DNA from: a virus
Length of the DNA stretch: 52,073 nucleotides
Reading direction: 5' to 3' (one strand)
Virus record (IMG/VR): IMGVR_UViG_3300025141_015674
Coordinates: 1 to 52,073 of that record
Part shown: in pieces, positions 1 to 7,925 of the stretch
Layout of the letters: each line of letters begins with the position of its first letter
Numbering within the stretch: position 1 is the first letter of the stretch
Notes under the pieces: model-generated
Told to the model about the DNA's origin: nothing
The model's database searches: none
Seen by the model: the letters and a program-made list of their open reading frames with translations, nothing else
Made by a program: the position numbers and the translations under genes

Positions 1-2
1 AA

Positions 3-410
3 AGTATAAAGCTTCTTAAGAAGGCAGGAATTGAAACTCGCATCTATATGATTATTGGTCTACCTGGAGAGCCACCGAACATTGTAGAACAAACTTGGTC
101 GTTTATACAAGAGACAAATCCAGATGCTGTATATTTGTCGCTTTTTACAGTTAGACCGGGAACCGCAGTTTATAACAATCCAAAAAAGTTTGGAATTAAA
201 GAGATTAAAACATCATGGGAAAATACTATGCATATGCACAGCAGGTACGAAAAAGAGATTCCAACTTTGACCTTTGAGTACGATGAAAATACGCCATGGG
301 GCGAAGGAGAGAAAAGTGAAATAATTGTTGACAATTATTTAAAACTTCAAGATCTTGTTAAGGCGCATGGATATGGACCCGTTGGTTACACCGATAAGGA
401 GAACAAATAA
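3..410 (+). CDS. B12-binding-type radical SAM protein, C-terminal part (5' cut by window edge)
   Basis: The open frame runs in from the left edge with no start codon in the window; about 135 residues remain. The visible part begins just before a 'YMIIGLPGE' strand and carries the 'RPGTAVY' strand. These are typical of the last barrel strands and C-terminal tail of Elp3/MiaB-fold radical SAM proteins that usually carry an N-terminal cobalamin-binding domain. The CxxxCxxC cluster motif and any B12 domain would lie upstream and cannot be checked. The stop overlaps the next ATG by one base, which implies translational coupling to the sugar dehydratase gene. Two full-length relatives follow in the same operon (2491-4521 and 9397-11274). 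The substrate is unknown; a role in sugar or lipid-linked glycan modification is inferred from neighbours only. Confidence 0.75.
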   Translation, partial: SIKLLKKAGIETRIYMIIGLPGEPPNIVEQTWSFIQETNPDAVYLSLFTVRPGTAVYNNPKKFGIKEIKTSWENTMHMHSRYEKEIPTLTFEYDENTPWGEGEKSEIIVDNYLKLQDLVKAHGYGPVGYTDKENK

Positions 411-1570
411 TGAATTTTAAATGGCCGTTAATTAATGACAATATTTCGCAAAAAGATAAAGAACACTTAGCAGAGTTTATTTTAAACAGTAATCGATTTA
501 CTAATGGACCAAAAGTTAAGGAATTTGAAGTTGCGTGGTCTAAGTGGCTTGGTGTAAAATACAGTGTGATGGTCAACTCAGGATCGTCTGTAAACTATAT
601 TTCTGCGGCAATTGTAAGAGAATTGAAGGGAAAAGGTGGCGAGGTTATTGTTCCCCCCATTGGATGGGTATCTTGTGTTTCTTCTGTAATTAACACAGGT
701 TTTACACCTGTTTTTGTGGATGTGGACCCACGATCTTTATCTATTTCTTATGAAAATATTGAGGCGGCAATAAACGAAAATACAAAAGCTATTGTTTTAG
801 TGCATTGTTTAGGTTTCAATGCAATAAACGAAAAGATTATTAAGCTTGCAAAAGAAAAAAACTTATTATTAATTGAGGATTGTTGTGAATCACACGGCGC
901 AGCTTATGATGGAAATAAAGTTGGTACTTTTGGAGATATGTCATGTTTTTCTTTTTATTTTGGACATCACATCACCACGATTGAAGGCGGTATTCTGTCC
1001 ACTAATGATTATCGTATTTATCAACTTGCTAAATTGTTTAGATCACATGGTATGACCCGTGAGGTTTCCAAGGAAGTACATGATAAATATTATGAATCTG
1101 ATTTAAATCCGTTATTTACATTTGCTGTACCTGGCTATAATATGCGTAGTACCGAGATAAATGCTGTATTGGGGCTAGAACAACTGACTCGTTTAGATTT
1201 CAATATCGAACAGAGAAGTAAAAATTTACATTTGTGGTTAAGCAATTTAAATCCTGAAATTTTTAGAACTGATTTTAATTTAGAGGGAAATAGTAGTTTT
1301 GCATTACCTTTAATATTAAAACAACAACACACAGAATTATTAAAAAAAGTTTGTGATATTTTGGAAGATGAGAATGTAGAATATCGCCTTGGAACCGCTG
1401 GTGGAGGGAATCAAGCACGACAACCATATTTAAAAAGGTATGAATTTATAATATCTAACAACTTAAATAATGCTGATTATATACACGAGAATGGTTTATA
1501 TATAGGAAATCACACTGAAATTACTGAGCAGCAATTAGTTCATCTATGTGAAAAATTAAATAATGTTTAA
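410..1570 (+). CDS. DegT/DnrJ-family PLP enzyme with Lys-to-His change; ColD-like sugar 3-dehydratase
   Basis: This 386-aa protein has the DegT/DnrJ/EryC1/StrS aminotransferase fold-type I layout. The N-terminal 'NRFTNGPKVKEFE' and 'VNSGSSVN' lead to the PLP-phosphate region; 'IEDCCESHGA' (residues 155-164) holds the Asp that pairs with the PLP ring. The segment that normally holds the Schiff-base lysine reads 'SFYFGHHITTIEGG' (residues 181-194), with His186/His187 where aminotransferases have Lys. Known enzymes with this substitution are the PLP-dependent 3-dehydratases ColD (GDP-4-keto-6-deoxymannose, colitose pathway, about 388 aa) and the CDP-hexose E1 enzymes; they remove the C3 hydroxyl instead of transaminating. 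The size matches ColD and there is no extra N-terminal FeS-binding part, so ColD is the better match. A GMD gene in the same operon could supply its substrate. Direct specificity is unproven. Confidence 0.85.
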   Translation: MNFKWPLINDNISQKDKEHLAEFILNSNRFTNGPKVKEFEVAWSKWLGVKYSVMVNSGSSVNYISAAIVRELKGKGGEVIVPPIGWVSCVSSVINTGFTPVFVDVDPRSLSISYENIEAAINENTKAIVLVHCLGFNAINEKIIKLAKEKNLLLIEDCCESHGAAYDGNKVGTFGDMSCFSFYFGHHITTIEGGILSTNDYRIYQLAKLFRSHGMTREVSKEVHDKYYESDLNPLFTFAVPGYNMRSTEINAVLGLEQLTRLDFNIEQRSKNLHLWLSNLNPEIFRTDFNLEGNSSFALPLILKQQHTELLKKVCDILEDENVEYRLGTAGGGNQARQPYLKRYEFIISNNLNNADYIHENGLYIGNHTEITEQQLVHLCEKLNNV

Positions 1571-2513
1571 AAATAAGAATGTTTTAGTTGCTGGTGGTGC
1601 GGGATTAATAGGGAGACAATTAATTGATCTTTTATTAGAAGAAGGCGCAAATGTATCGATAGCAGATTTAAAAAAGACATATATAGATGGGATACATGAA
1701 ATGTCCCTTGATTTAACCATTTATGATAATTGTTTGAAGGCATGTTATGAGATGGATTATGTTTTTAACTTGCTTTGTGTTAAAGGATCACCAAAGGCGA
1801 TGAAAGAAAGACCCGTTGATCATTTTGATTCGATGATTCTCTTTAATACAAATTTATTAAGAGCCGCCAAGCAATGTAATGTTAAACGATATTTATATGC
1901 CAGTACTTTAGGAGTTTATGCACCAGCAGATATTTTCTTTGAAGATGATGTATGGAAAACATTTCCTTCAAAAAATGATAGATTTGCTGGATGGGCTAAA
2001 CGAATGGGAGAATTACAAACCGAAGCATATAAAATACAATATAATTGGGAAAATATTTCAATAGTACGCCCAGCTAACACTTATGGTCCTTATGATGATT
2101 TTGATTCTGATGGAGCAATGGTGGTGCCTTCTCTAATCAAAAAAGTTATTAACAATAGAGAAAAGGTAGTGGTCTGGGGAGATGGATCAAATGTGCGAGA
2201 TTTTATACACAGCAAGGATGTTGCTAAGGGAATGATGCTTGTTATGGAAAAATCTCCCGGACCCTCTTTCCCCGTAAATTTGGGAAGTGGAAAGAGGCAC
2301 ACAATTAAAGAACTTCTTAATATTATAATGAAGAATACGGATAAAAATCCTGAAATTATATGGGATACTAATAAAATTGTGGGAGATAAAGTTAGAGTAT
2401 TGGATGTTCATCGGGCCAAGTCCTTGGGCTTCGAGCCAGAAATTTCATTAGAAGACGGGGTAAGTGGCCTAGTTAGATGGTACATTGATAATGAAGTCCT
2501 CAAAAAAAATTAA
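1563..2513 (+). CDS. NAD-dependent epimerase/dehydratase (extended SDR)
   Basis: This 316-aa extended short-chain dehydrogenase/reductase starts with a Rossmann motif 'VAGGAGLIGRQL' (residues 9-20). It has the 'RPANTYGPYDDFD' substrate-lobe motif and 'VVWGDGSNVRDFIH', typical of nucleotide-sugar epimerases. Ser114/Thr115 in 'YASTLGVYA' fit the catalytic Ser/Thr position. The usual YxxxK is replaced by 'FAGWAK' (residues 141-146): Lys146 is present but the position four before it is Ala142, with Phe141 beside it. I recall similar 'GWAKRMGE' sequences in bacterial surface-polysaccharide epimerases, so this may be a subfamily trait and not decay. The start overlaps the upstream gene by 8 bases. 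It probably acts on an NDP-4-keto-hexose made by neighbouring dehydratases; which nucleotide is unknown. Confidence 0.85.
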   Translation: MFKNKNVLVAGGAGLIGRQLIDLLLEEGANVSIADLKKTYIDGIHEMSLDLTIYDNCLKACYEMDYVFNLLCVKGSPKAMKERPVDHFDSMILFNTNLLRAAKQCNVKRYLYASTLGVYAPADIFFEDDVWKTFPSKNDRFAGWAKRMGELQTEAYKIQYNWENISIVRPANTYGPYDDFDSDGAMVVPSLIKKVINNREKVVVWGDGSNVRDFIHSKDVAKGMMLVMEKSPGPSFPVNLGSGKRHTIKELLNIIMKNTDKNPEIIWDTNKIVGDKVRVLDVHRAKSLGFEPEISLEDGVSGLVRWYIDNEVLKKN

Positions 2514-4521
2514 AGTAGGAACGATTCAGATCAACAATAGTTTTTCGGGCCAAAATTATTTGCCTCTTTCATTAGGATTTTTATATTCATATGCCAAGTT
2601 TCATGTTGGGGATATTGAAAATTTTGAATTTTTAAATCCCATTTATAAGAGAGTTAAGATTAAGGATGCAGTTGATTATCTCAAGGATGTAGATATTGCA
2701 GCGTTTAGTGTCTATGTATGGAATCATAATTTATCTTTAGAAATAGCTAAAGAACTTAAAAAAGTTAATCCCAGCTGTTTGATTATTTTTGGAGGTTGTC
2801 ATGTACCTGACAAGAATACAGCAGAATATTTTCAAAAGTATGATTTTATAGATATTGCAGCAATTGGAGAAGGAGAGAGGGTTTTTGCTTCTTTATTAGA
2901 AAATTTTTCTGAAAAGCGATGGGATTTGGTACCTTCCATAACTTATAAAGATAGTAACGGTAAAATAATTTCAAAACCTCAAGGTGAGAGAATTAAGGAT
3001 ATGAATGAGATTCCTTCTCCTTTCTTAGATGGATATTTTGATTCACTTATTGAAATGAATCCTGATGAAAAGTGGATAGGTTTGTGGGAAACAAATCGAG
3101 GGTGCCCATTTTCTTGCACTTTTTGTGATTGGGGAGTTGGATTTAAAAAGAAGGTGCAGAAATATAGTCTTGAAGATAGGCTCTTTTTAGAGGCTGATTG
3201 GTTTTCCGATAAGAAGATCGAATTTATATTTTGCTGTGATGCAAATTTTGGTATTTATAAAGAAAGAGATTTTGCAATTGCTAAAAGGTTTGCAGATAAT
3301 AAAAAAAAATATGGATATCCACACGCTTTATCTGTTCAAAATACGAAGAATAATTCGGACTCATCTTACGAAGTACAAAAGCTTCTATCAAAATCGGGAT
3401 TAAGCAAAGGTGTTAATATTGCATTTCAATCAATGCACAAACCTGCATTAGATGCTATCAAGAGGGGAAATATTCGATTGGCACCTTTTGTGGAGTTGCA
3501 AAGAAAATTTACAGATGATGGAGTTAAAACATTTTCGGATATGATTTTAGGTCTTCCTTTAGAGACTTACGAAAGTTTTTCTAAAGGTGTGTCCGATCTT
3601 ATAAAAATGGGCCAACATAATAGAATTCAATTTAATAACTTATCTATACTTCCAAACACCGAAATGGCAGAATTAGGTTATCTAAAGAAATACGGAATGG
3701 AGATAGTAGATAGTACCATCATTAATATTCATGGAAAAATAGAATCGGAAGAAGTCCCAGAAGTTCAACAAATGGTTATAGGAACAAATTCAATGCCTGG
3801 AGAAGAATGGGTAAAAACTAGGTCTTTTGGATATATGGTAGGCTTTTTACACTTTAACAAAATTTTTCAAATTCCTTTAATAATTGCAAATGCTGTTTTT
3901 GGTGTTGATTATGAAACTTTGTTCAATGGTTTTTTGGGAGAAAAATCAGATAATAAATCTGCTTTGTCAAAAATTAAACAACAATTTTTAAAACATTCTA
4001 GGGATATGCAGTCTGGTGGGCCTGAATTTGCTCCATCCAAAAAATGGCTAAATATTTGGTGGCCTCCAGATGAGTTAGCATTTATAAATGTTGTAACCAG
4101 TGGTGAAATAGATGAATTTTATAAAGATGCTAAAAATGTTTTGTATGAAATTTTGGATGATGCTGATGTTAAAGAATATGAAGATGTAATTTCTCAAGCA
4201 GTTGAATTGAATAAGAAATTAATAAAATTGCCTAATCAAAAAAATGATTGTAACATTACTTTGGATTACAATATTTGGGATGTTTATGATACTGTAATGA
4301 AAGGTGAAAACATTATTTTTTCTACTGGTAAATTTGAACATGTCATCGATAGAACTACTGAAACGTGGGGTTCTTGGGAAGAATGGTGTGAAAAAGTAGT
4401 GTGGTGGTGTAATAAAAAAGGTGCCTATCTTTATGAATGTATTACTAATGATGAAAAAATTATAATAGAAAGTAAAGAAATCAAAAAGGAGCCTTTCGGC
4501 AATGATGCAAGATATCAATAG
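2491..4521 (+). CDS. cobalamin-binding-type radical SAM enzyme
   Basis: This protein of about 676 aa has an N-terminal B12-binding-like Rossmann domain (roughly residues 5-145, with 'IIFGGCHVPDKNT' and 'IAAIGEGERVF') followed by a radical SAM barrel. The cluster motif is 'NRGCPFSCTFCDWG' (Cys205, Cys209, Cys212), and 'DMILGLPLETYESF' is the typical late-barrel strand. The long C-terminus (about 250 residues) is Trp- and Asp-rich and unrecognised. I prefer the ATG at 2491 over an upstream in-frame TTG at 2485; either overlaps the preceding gene. Family members do C-methylation, ring rearrangement, oxidation or epimerisation of sugars, lipids and antibiotics. I cannot pick a reaction. Its place between two nucleotide-sugar SDRs suggests a carbohydrate substrate. 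Confidence 0.85.
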   Translation: MKSSKKIKVGTIQINNSFSGQNYLPLSLGFLYSYAKFHVGDIENFEFLNPIYKRVKIKDAVDYLKDVDIAAFSVYVWNHNLSLEIAKELKKVNPSCLIIFGGCHVPDKNTAEYFQKYDFIDIAAIGEGERVFASLLENFSEKRWDLVPSITYKDSNGKIISKPQGERIKDMNEIPSPFLDGYFDSLIEMNPDEKWIGLWETNRGCPFSCTFCDWGVGFKKKVQKYSLEDRLFLEADWFSDKKIEFIFCCDANFGIYKERDFAIAKRFADNKKKYGYPHALSVQNTKNNSDSSYEVQKLLSKSGLSKGVNIAFQSMHKPALDAIKRGNIRLAPFVELQRKFTDDGVKTFSDMILGLPLETYESFSKGVSDLIKMGQHNRIQFNNLSILPNTEMAELGYLKKYGMEIVDSTIINIHGKIESEEVPEVQQMVIGTNSMPGEEWVKTRSFGYMVGFLHFNKIFQIPLIIANAVFGVDYETLFNGFLGEKSDNKSALSKIKQQFLKHSRDMQSGGPEFAPSKKWLNIWWPPDELAFINVVTSGEIDEFYKDAKNVLYEILDDADVKEYEDVISQAVELNKKLIKLPNQKNDCNITLDYNIWDVYDTVMKGENIIFSTGKFEHVIDRTTETWGSWEEWCEKVVWWCNKKGAYLYECITNDEKIIIESKEIKKEPFGNDARYQ

Positions 4522-5200
4522 TAATGTAATAATAACAGCATCAAGTAAGGGATTAGGATTTGCAATAGCTCAGAAATTTGCAGAAAATAATCATGGTATT
4601 ATTTTACATGGTCGTGATGCAAAAAAAATTCAAGAAGCTAAACAAAGCCTTAATAATGTAATATGCACAATTCAAGGAGATTTAAGAGAACAAATTACGA
4701 TTCAAAAAATATACGACAATGTGTTAGAATATGGTATCTCTATCCTTGTTAATAATGCAGCTATTCCCTGTTATGGTTTACCTCTTGCACAAATGTCTGT
4801 GGAACAGGTAAACGAAAGTATGATGACGAATTTGTTTTCTCCTATTTTTTTGTCTCATAAGCTTTATCCTGTTTTAAAGAAAAACAGCCCAGGTGGAATT
4901 ATAAATATTAATTCAATTGTAGGGCTAGAATCTAAGAAATACAGAAGCATACATTCTGCCACTAAATGGGGACTGAAGGGTTTTTCTAAAAGTTTAAGAA
5001 TAGAAGCAGCAGACGATAATATGAAAATTATGAATGTTTATCCAAGCAGAATTAGAACAGTAAAAGAATATACATATGGTTTAGATTCCTCATATGTTGC
5101 TGATTTGATTTATAAAGAATTTACTAAATCGAATGGTTTGGATGAACTCGTAATTGATGGAAGACCGCCGCAATTTAAACCTGTATTAAGTGAGAATTGA
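4502..5200 (+). CDS. classical short-chain dehydrogenase/reductase with altered catalytic Tyr
   Basis: This 232-aa classical SDR has the cofactor motif 'TASSKGLG' (residues 12-19, first Gly replaced by Ala), 'LVNNAA' (82-87), Ser138 in 'INSIVG', and Lys155 in 'HSATKWGLKGF'. The tetrad Tyr, four residues before the Lys, is His151 (codon CAT at about 4951). 'YPSRIRT' matches the usual PG-motif loop. An AAGGAG Shine-Dalgarno at 4486-4491 supports the first of two adjacent ATGs. The gene overlaps the upstream radical SAM gene by 20 bases. It could be a ketoreductase acting on a keto-sugar, but loss of Tyr would normally impair proton transfer, so either His substitutes or the protein has another role. 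A simple point change (TAT to CAT) is also possible. Confidence 0.85.
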   Translation: MMQDINSNVIITASSKGLGFAIAQKFAENNHGIILHGRDAKKIQEAKQSLNNVICTIQGDLREQITIQKIYDNVLEYGISILVNNAAIPCYGLPLAQMSVEQVNESMMTNLFSPIFLSHKLYPVLKKNSPGGIININSIVGLESKKYRSIHSATKWGLKGFSKSLRIEAADDNMKIMNVYPSRIRTVKEYTYGLDSSYVADLIYKEFTKSNGLDELVIDGRPPQFKPVLSEN

Positions 5201-5201
5201 G

Positions 5202-6167
5202 ATGAAAAAAATTTTGATTTGTGGAGCCACTGGATTTATTGGTAGAAATCTTTTAGATCATTATTATAAAAAAAAAGAATATAGTGTTAAAGCTACACAT
5301 TTTAAACGCCCCCCTTTAAGAGAATATGATGGGGTTGAATGGATTAATTGTGATTTAAGAAATGCAGAACATGCTAAAGAAGCTTTAAAAGGGGTAGATA
5401 TTATATTGCAGTTTGCTTCAACTACTAGCGGAGCAAAAGATATCGTATCAAAACCTTATATTCATGTGGCCGATAATGCGATAATGAATTCTATTCTATT
5501 AAGAGAGGCGTTTGAGCAGGGAATTGAGCACTTTATATTTCCTAGTTGTACAATTATGTATCAAAAATCACAAATAGCTCTTAAAGAATCTGATTTTGAT
5601 ATGGCAGATGAAATTCTCCCTTTTTATTTTGGAACTGGCCACACAAAGGTATATTTAGAAAATATGTGTAAGTTTTATGCTAGTTTGGGAAGAACGAAAC
5701 ATACAGCTATTAGACATTCAAATATGTATGGACCCTATGACAAATATGATTTAGAAAAGTCCCATGTATTCGGAGCAACTGTTACTAAAGTAATGAATTC
5801 AAATGATGGGAAAATTGTTGTATGGGGTACAGGAGAAGAAGCAAGAGATTTATTGTATGTAAAAGATTTGGTGCGCTTTGTAGATATTGCCATCAATAAA
5901 CAAGTAGAAAATTTTGAGCTTTTTAATGTGGGTTTGGGCAAAGGAATAAAGATTAAAGATTTGGTACAGAAGATTATTAAATGTTCCGGCAAGAAATTAG
6001 AAATTATACACGATTTATCAAAACCGACTATTCCCACATCTCTTTTCTTAGATTGTTCACATGTGAAAGAAAAGTTTGGATGGGAACCAATATATACGTT
6101 AGAAGAAGGAATTACCAAAACATTAAAGTGGTATGGAAATAATAATGTTAATACAAGAACAAATTAA
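5202..6167 (+). CDS. GDP-fucose-synthase-like NAD(P)-dependent epimerase/reductase
   Basis: This 321-aa extended SDR has the Rossmann motif 'GATGFIGRNL' (8-17), 'FPSCTIMY' (113-120), which resembles the Ser-Ser-Cys region of GDP-fucose synthase, 'RHSNMYGPYDKYD' and 'VVWGTGEEARDLLYV'. Lys149 sits in 'YFGTGHTKVY', but the Tyr expected four residues earlier is Thr145; Tyr142 is seven before it. I recall 'YFGxGxTKVYxE' in a group of surface-polysaccharide epimerases, so the shift may be normal for the group. I chose ATG 5202, directly after the upstream stop, over a GTG at 5190. ColC, which makes GDP-colitose after ColD, belongs to the GDP-fucose synthase family, so this gene or the 1563 gene is a candidate for that step. 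Specificity is inference. Confidence 0.83.
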   Translation: MKKILICGATGFIGRNLLDHYYKKKEYSVKATHFKRPPLREYDGVEWINCDLRNAEHAKEALKGVDIILQFASTTSGAKDIVSKPYIHVADNAIMNSILLREAFEQGIEHFIFPSCTIMYQKSQIALKESDFDMADEILPFYFGTGHTKVYLENMCKFYASLGRTKHTAIRHSNMYGPYDKYDLEKSHVFGATVTKVMNSNDGKIVVWGTGEEARDLLYVKDLVRFVDIAINKQVENFELFNVGLGKGIKIKDLVQKIIKCSGKKLEIIHDLSKPTIPTSLFLDCSHVKEKFGWEPIYTLEEGITKTLKWYGNNNVNTRTN

Positions 6168-6903
6168 TTTTTATAAAGAAAATGGTTATTTAATTGTTTC
6201 AAATATTTTTACTGATCAAGAAGCTAAAAAATATAACCAGTATATGAGAAGACATGCTAATAAAGATTTCGCGGCAATTGTGAACCCAGATCGTTATGAA
6301 GAACTTTATACTCAGGATGAAAGGGTTAAGTCAGATCTAACCGTGGAAGAAATCGCTGAGACTTCAGAGTTTTCGCAATATATTATGAAGCATCCAACTA
6401 TAGTTTCAATCTTGGAAACACTACAAGGAAGAGAAGTAGTTGGTTTAAGCAGTCAATTTATTTTTAAAGAAGCTTATTCACCATATTGCACTCAAGCTTG
6501 GCGACCGCATCAAGACGGATGGTATGTTGCAGATAGAAATGGCGAGTATATTACTACTAATTGGTTTTTAAGGGATGCTAATGTAGAAAACGGAACAATA
6601 TATGTATATGCTGGTAGTCATAAGGCAGGTTTAAAAAATGCACTACCCCAAAAGAGTTTTAGGGAAGATACAAATTCTAATCCGGGGAGTAAATGTACGA
6701 TTCCAGAAGAGTTTATTGATAAGAAAACTGATGTTATTATTCCGAAAAATTCTGTTGTTTTTCTTCATGGCCATTGCATACATGGGTCTTATTCAAATAA
6801 TTCAAATCGATCTCGACCATGGCATTCTTGTTGCTACATTTCAAAAGGTGAAGAATATTTAATAGGTAAAAATGCAAAAAGAAGAGATATCCCCTTAAGG
6901 TAG
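6145..6903 (+). CDS. PhyH-type Fe(II)/2-oxoglutarate dioxygenase
   Basis: This protein of about 252 aa resembles phytanoyl-CoA dioxygenases. It opens with 'INFYKENGYLIVSNIF', the usual N-terminal PhyH helix-strand. The iron facial triad is visible: His122 and Asp124 in 'RPHQDGWYV' and His213 in 'HGHCIHGSYSNNS'. Arg224, in 'SNRSRPW', lies 11 residues after the distal His, as expected for the 2-oxoglutarate-binding Arg. 'IYVYAGSHKAG' matches the conserved GSH strand. I use ATG 6145; an upstream ATG at 6133 would add four residues and overlap more of the preceding gene. PhyH enzymes hydroxylate small molecules, including sugars and secondary metabolites. Here a deoxysugar or glycan is the likely class of substrate by context only. 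Confidence 0.88.
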   Translation: MLIQEQINFYKENGYLIVSNIFTDQEAKKYNQYMRRHANKDFAAIVNPDRYEELYTQDERVKSDLTVEEIAETSEFSQYIMKHPTIVSILETLQGREVVGLSSQFIFKEAYSPYCTQAWRPHQDGWYVADRNGEYITTNWFLRDANVENGTIYVYAGSHKAGLKNALPQKSFREDTNSNPGSKCTIPEEFIDKKTDVIIPKNSVVFLHGHCIHGSYSNNSNRSRPWHSCCYISKGEEYLIGKNAKRRDIPLR

Positions 6904-6913
6904 TAAATATCAA

Positions 6914-7921
6914 ATGAGCAGCGCATTAATAACTGGGATTACGGGAATGGTGGGTTCTCATTTAGTTGATTTTCTTTTAGAAAATACTGATTGGGATATA
7001 TATGGGTTTTGTCGTTGGAATGACAATTTCGAAAACATTGATCACTTGTTTGATAAAATTAACAATAAGGAACGACTTCATTTGGTATATGGAGACTTAA
7101 ACGATTATGTCTCCTTGTTTACCGCGCTCCGCGATACTGCACCAGATTATGTTTTTCATCTGGCAGCTCAAAGTTATCCTAAAACCAGTTTTAATGCACC
7201 ACTCGAAACACTTCAAACCAATATAATTGGAACTGCAAACTTATTAGAAGCAATTAGATCTATCCAAATAGATCCCGTTATTCATGTTTGTGCTTCATCG
7301 GAAGTGTTTGGAAGGGTGTCCTATGATCAACTTCCCATAAAAGAAGACTGTACATTTCATCCAGCTTCACCATATGCAATTTCAAAAGTAGGAACGGATC
7401 TTTTGGGAAGGTATTATGGAGAAGCCTATAATATGAAAGTTATTACTACAAGAATGTTTACGCACACTGGTCCCCGAAGGGGAGATGTATTTGCCGAGTC
7501 TAGTTTTGCTAAACAAATTGCAATGATTGAAGCTGGAATCCAAAAACCAATTATTAAGGTTGGTAATTTAGATTCTTTAAGAACGTGGGCAGATGTCAGA
7601 GATGCCGTTCGTGCTTATTATATGCTTGTAACTATAAACCCACTTTCGGGTGAGTATTACAATATTGGAGGTAATTATACATGTAGTGTTGGCCAAATGT
7701 TAGAATTTTTAATAAGCCAATCAGCGCAAAACGATATAAAGGTAGAGGTGGAATCCGAGAGGTTACGTCCAATTGATGCCGACCTTCAAATACCCGATAC
7801 CACCAAGTTTAGAGAACATACTGGATGGGAGCCTAAAATAACATTTGAAGATACCATGAAAGATTTGTTGAGGTATTGGAGAAATAAAGTAAAAAATGAA
7901 AAAAAATTTATGGTAAGATAA
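6914..7921 (+). CDS. gmd: GDP-mannose 4,6-dehydratase
   Basis: This 335-aa extended SDR has 'ITGITGMVGSHL' (6-17), 'FHLAAQSYPKTSF' (81-93), 'CASSEVFG' (Ser128-Ser129-Glu130) and an intact 'YAISK' (Tyr154, Lys158). 'TRMFTHTGPRRGDVF' is the GMD-specific nucleotide-binding loop that distinguishes this family from dTDP-glucose dehydratases. The reaction is GDP-D-mannose to GDP-4-keto-6-deoxy-D-mannose, the branch point to fucose, rhamnose, perosamine and colitose. All catalytic residues are present and the length is normal. It is the likely feeder for the ColD-like and GFS-like genes upstream. A T4-like phage would take GDP-mannose from the host. Confidence 0.9.
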   Translation: MSSALITGITGMVGSHLVDFLLENTDWDIYGFCRWNDNFENIDHLFDKINNKERLHLVYGDLNDYVSLFTALRDTAPDYVFHLAAQSYPKTSFNAPLETLQTNIIGTANLLEAIRSIQIDPVIHVCASSEVFGRVSYDQLPIKEDCTFHPASPYAISKVGTDLLGRYYGEAYNMKVITTRMFTHTGPRRGDVFAESSFAKQIAMIEAGIQKPIIKVGNLDSLRTWADVRDAVRAYYMLVTINPLSGEYYNIGGNYTCSVGQMLEFLISQSAQNDIKVEVESERLRPIDADLQIPDTTKFREHTGWEPKITFEDTMKDLLRYWRNKVKNEKKFMVR

Positions 7922-7925
7922 AAAT

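Noticed and set aside
410-1570. Sugar aminotransferase (for example perosamine synthase)
   Set aside because: The PLP-binding lysine expected in the FGHHITTIEGG segment is absent, so transamination is unlikely; a ColD-like 3-dehydratase fits better.
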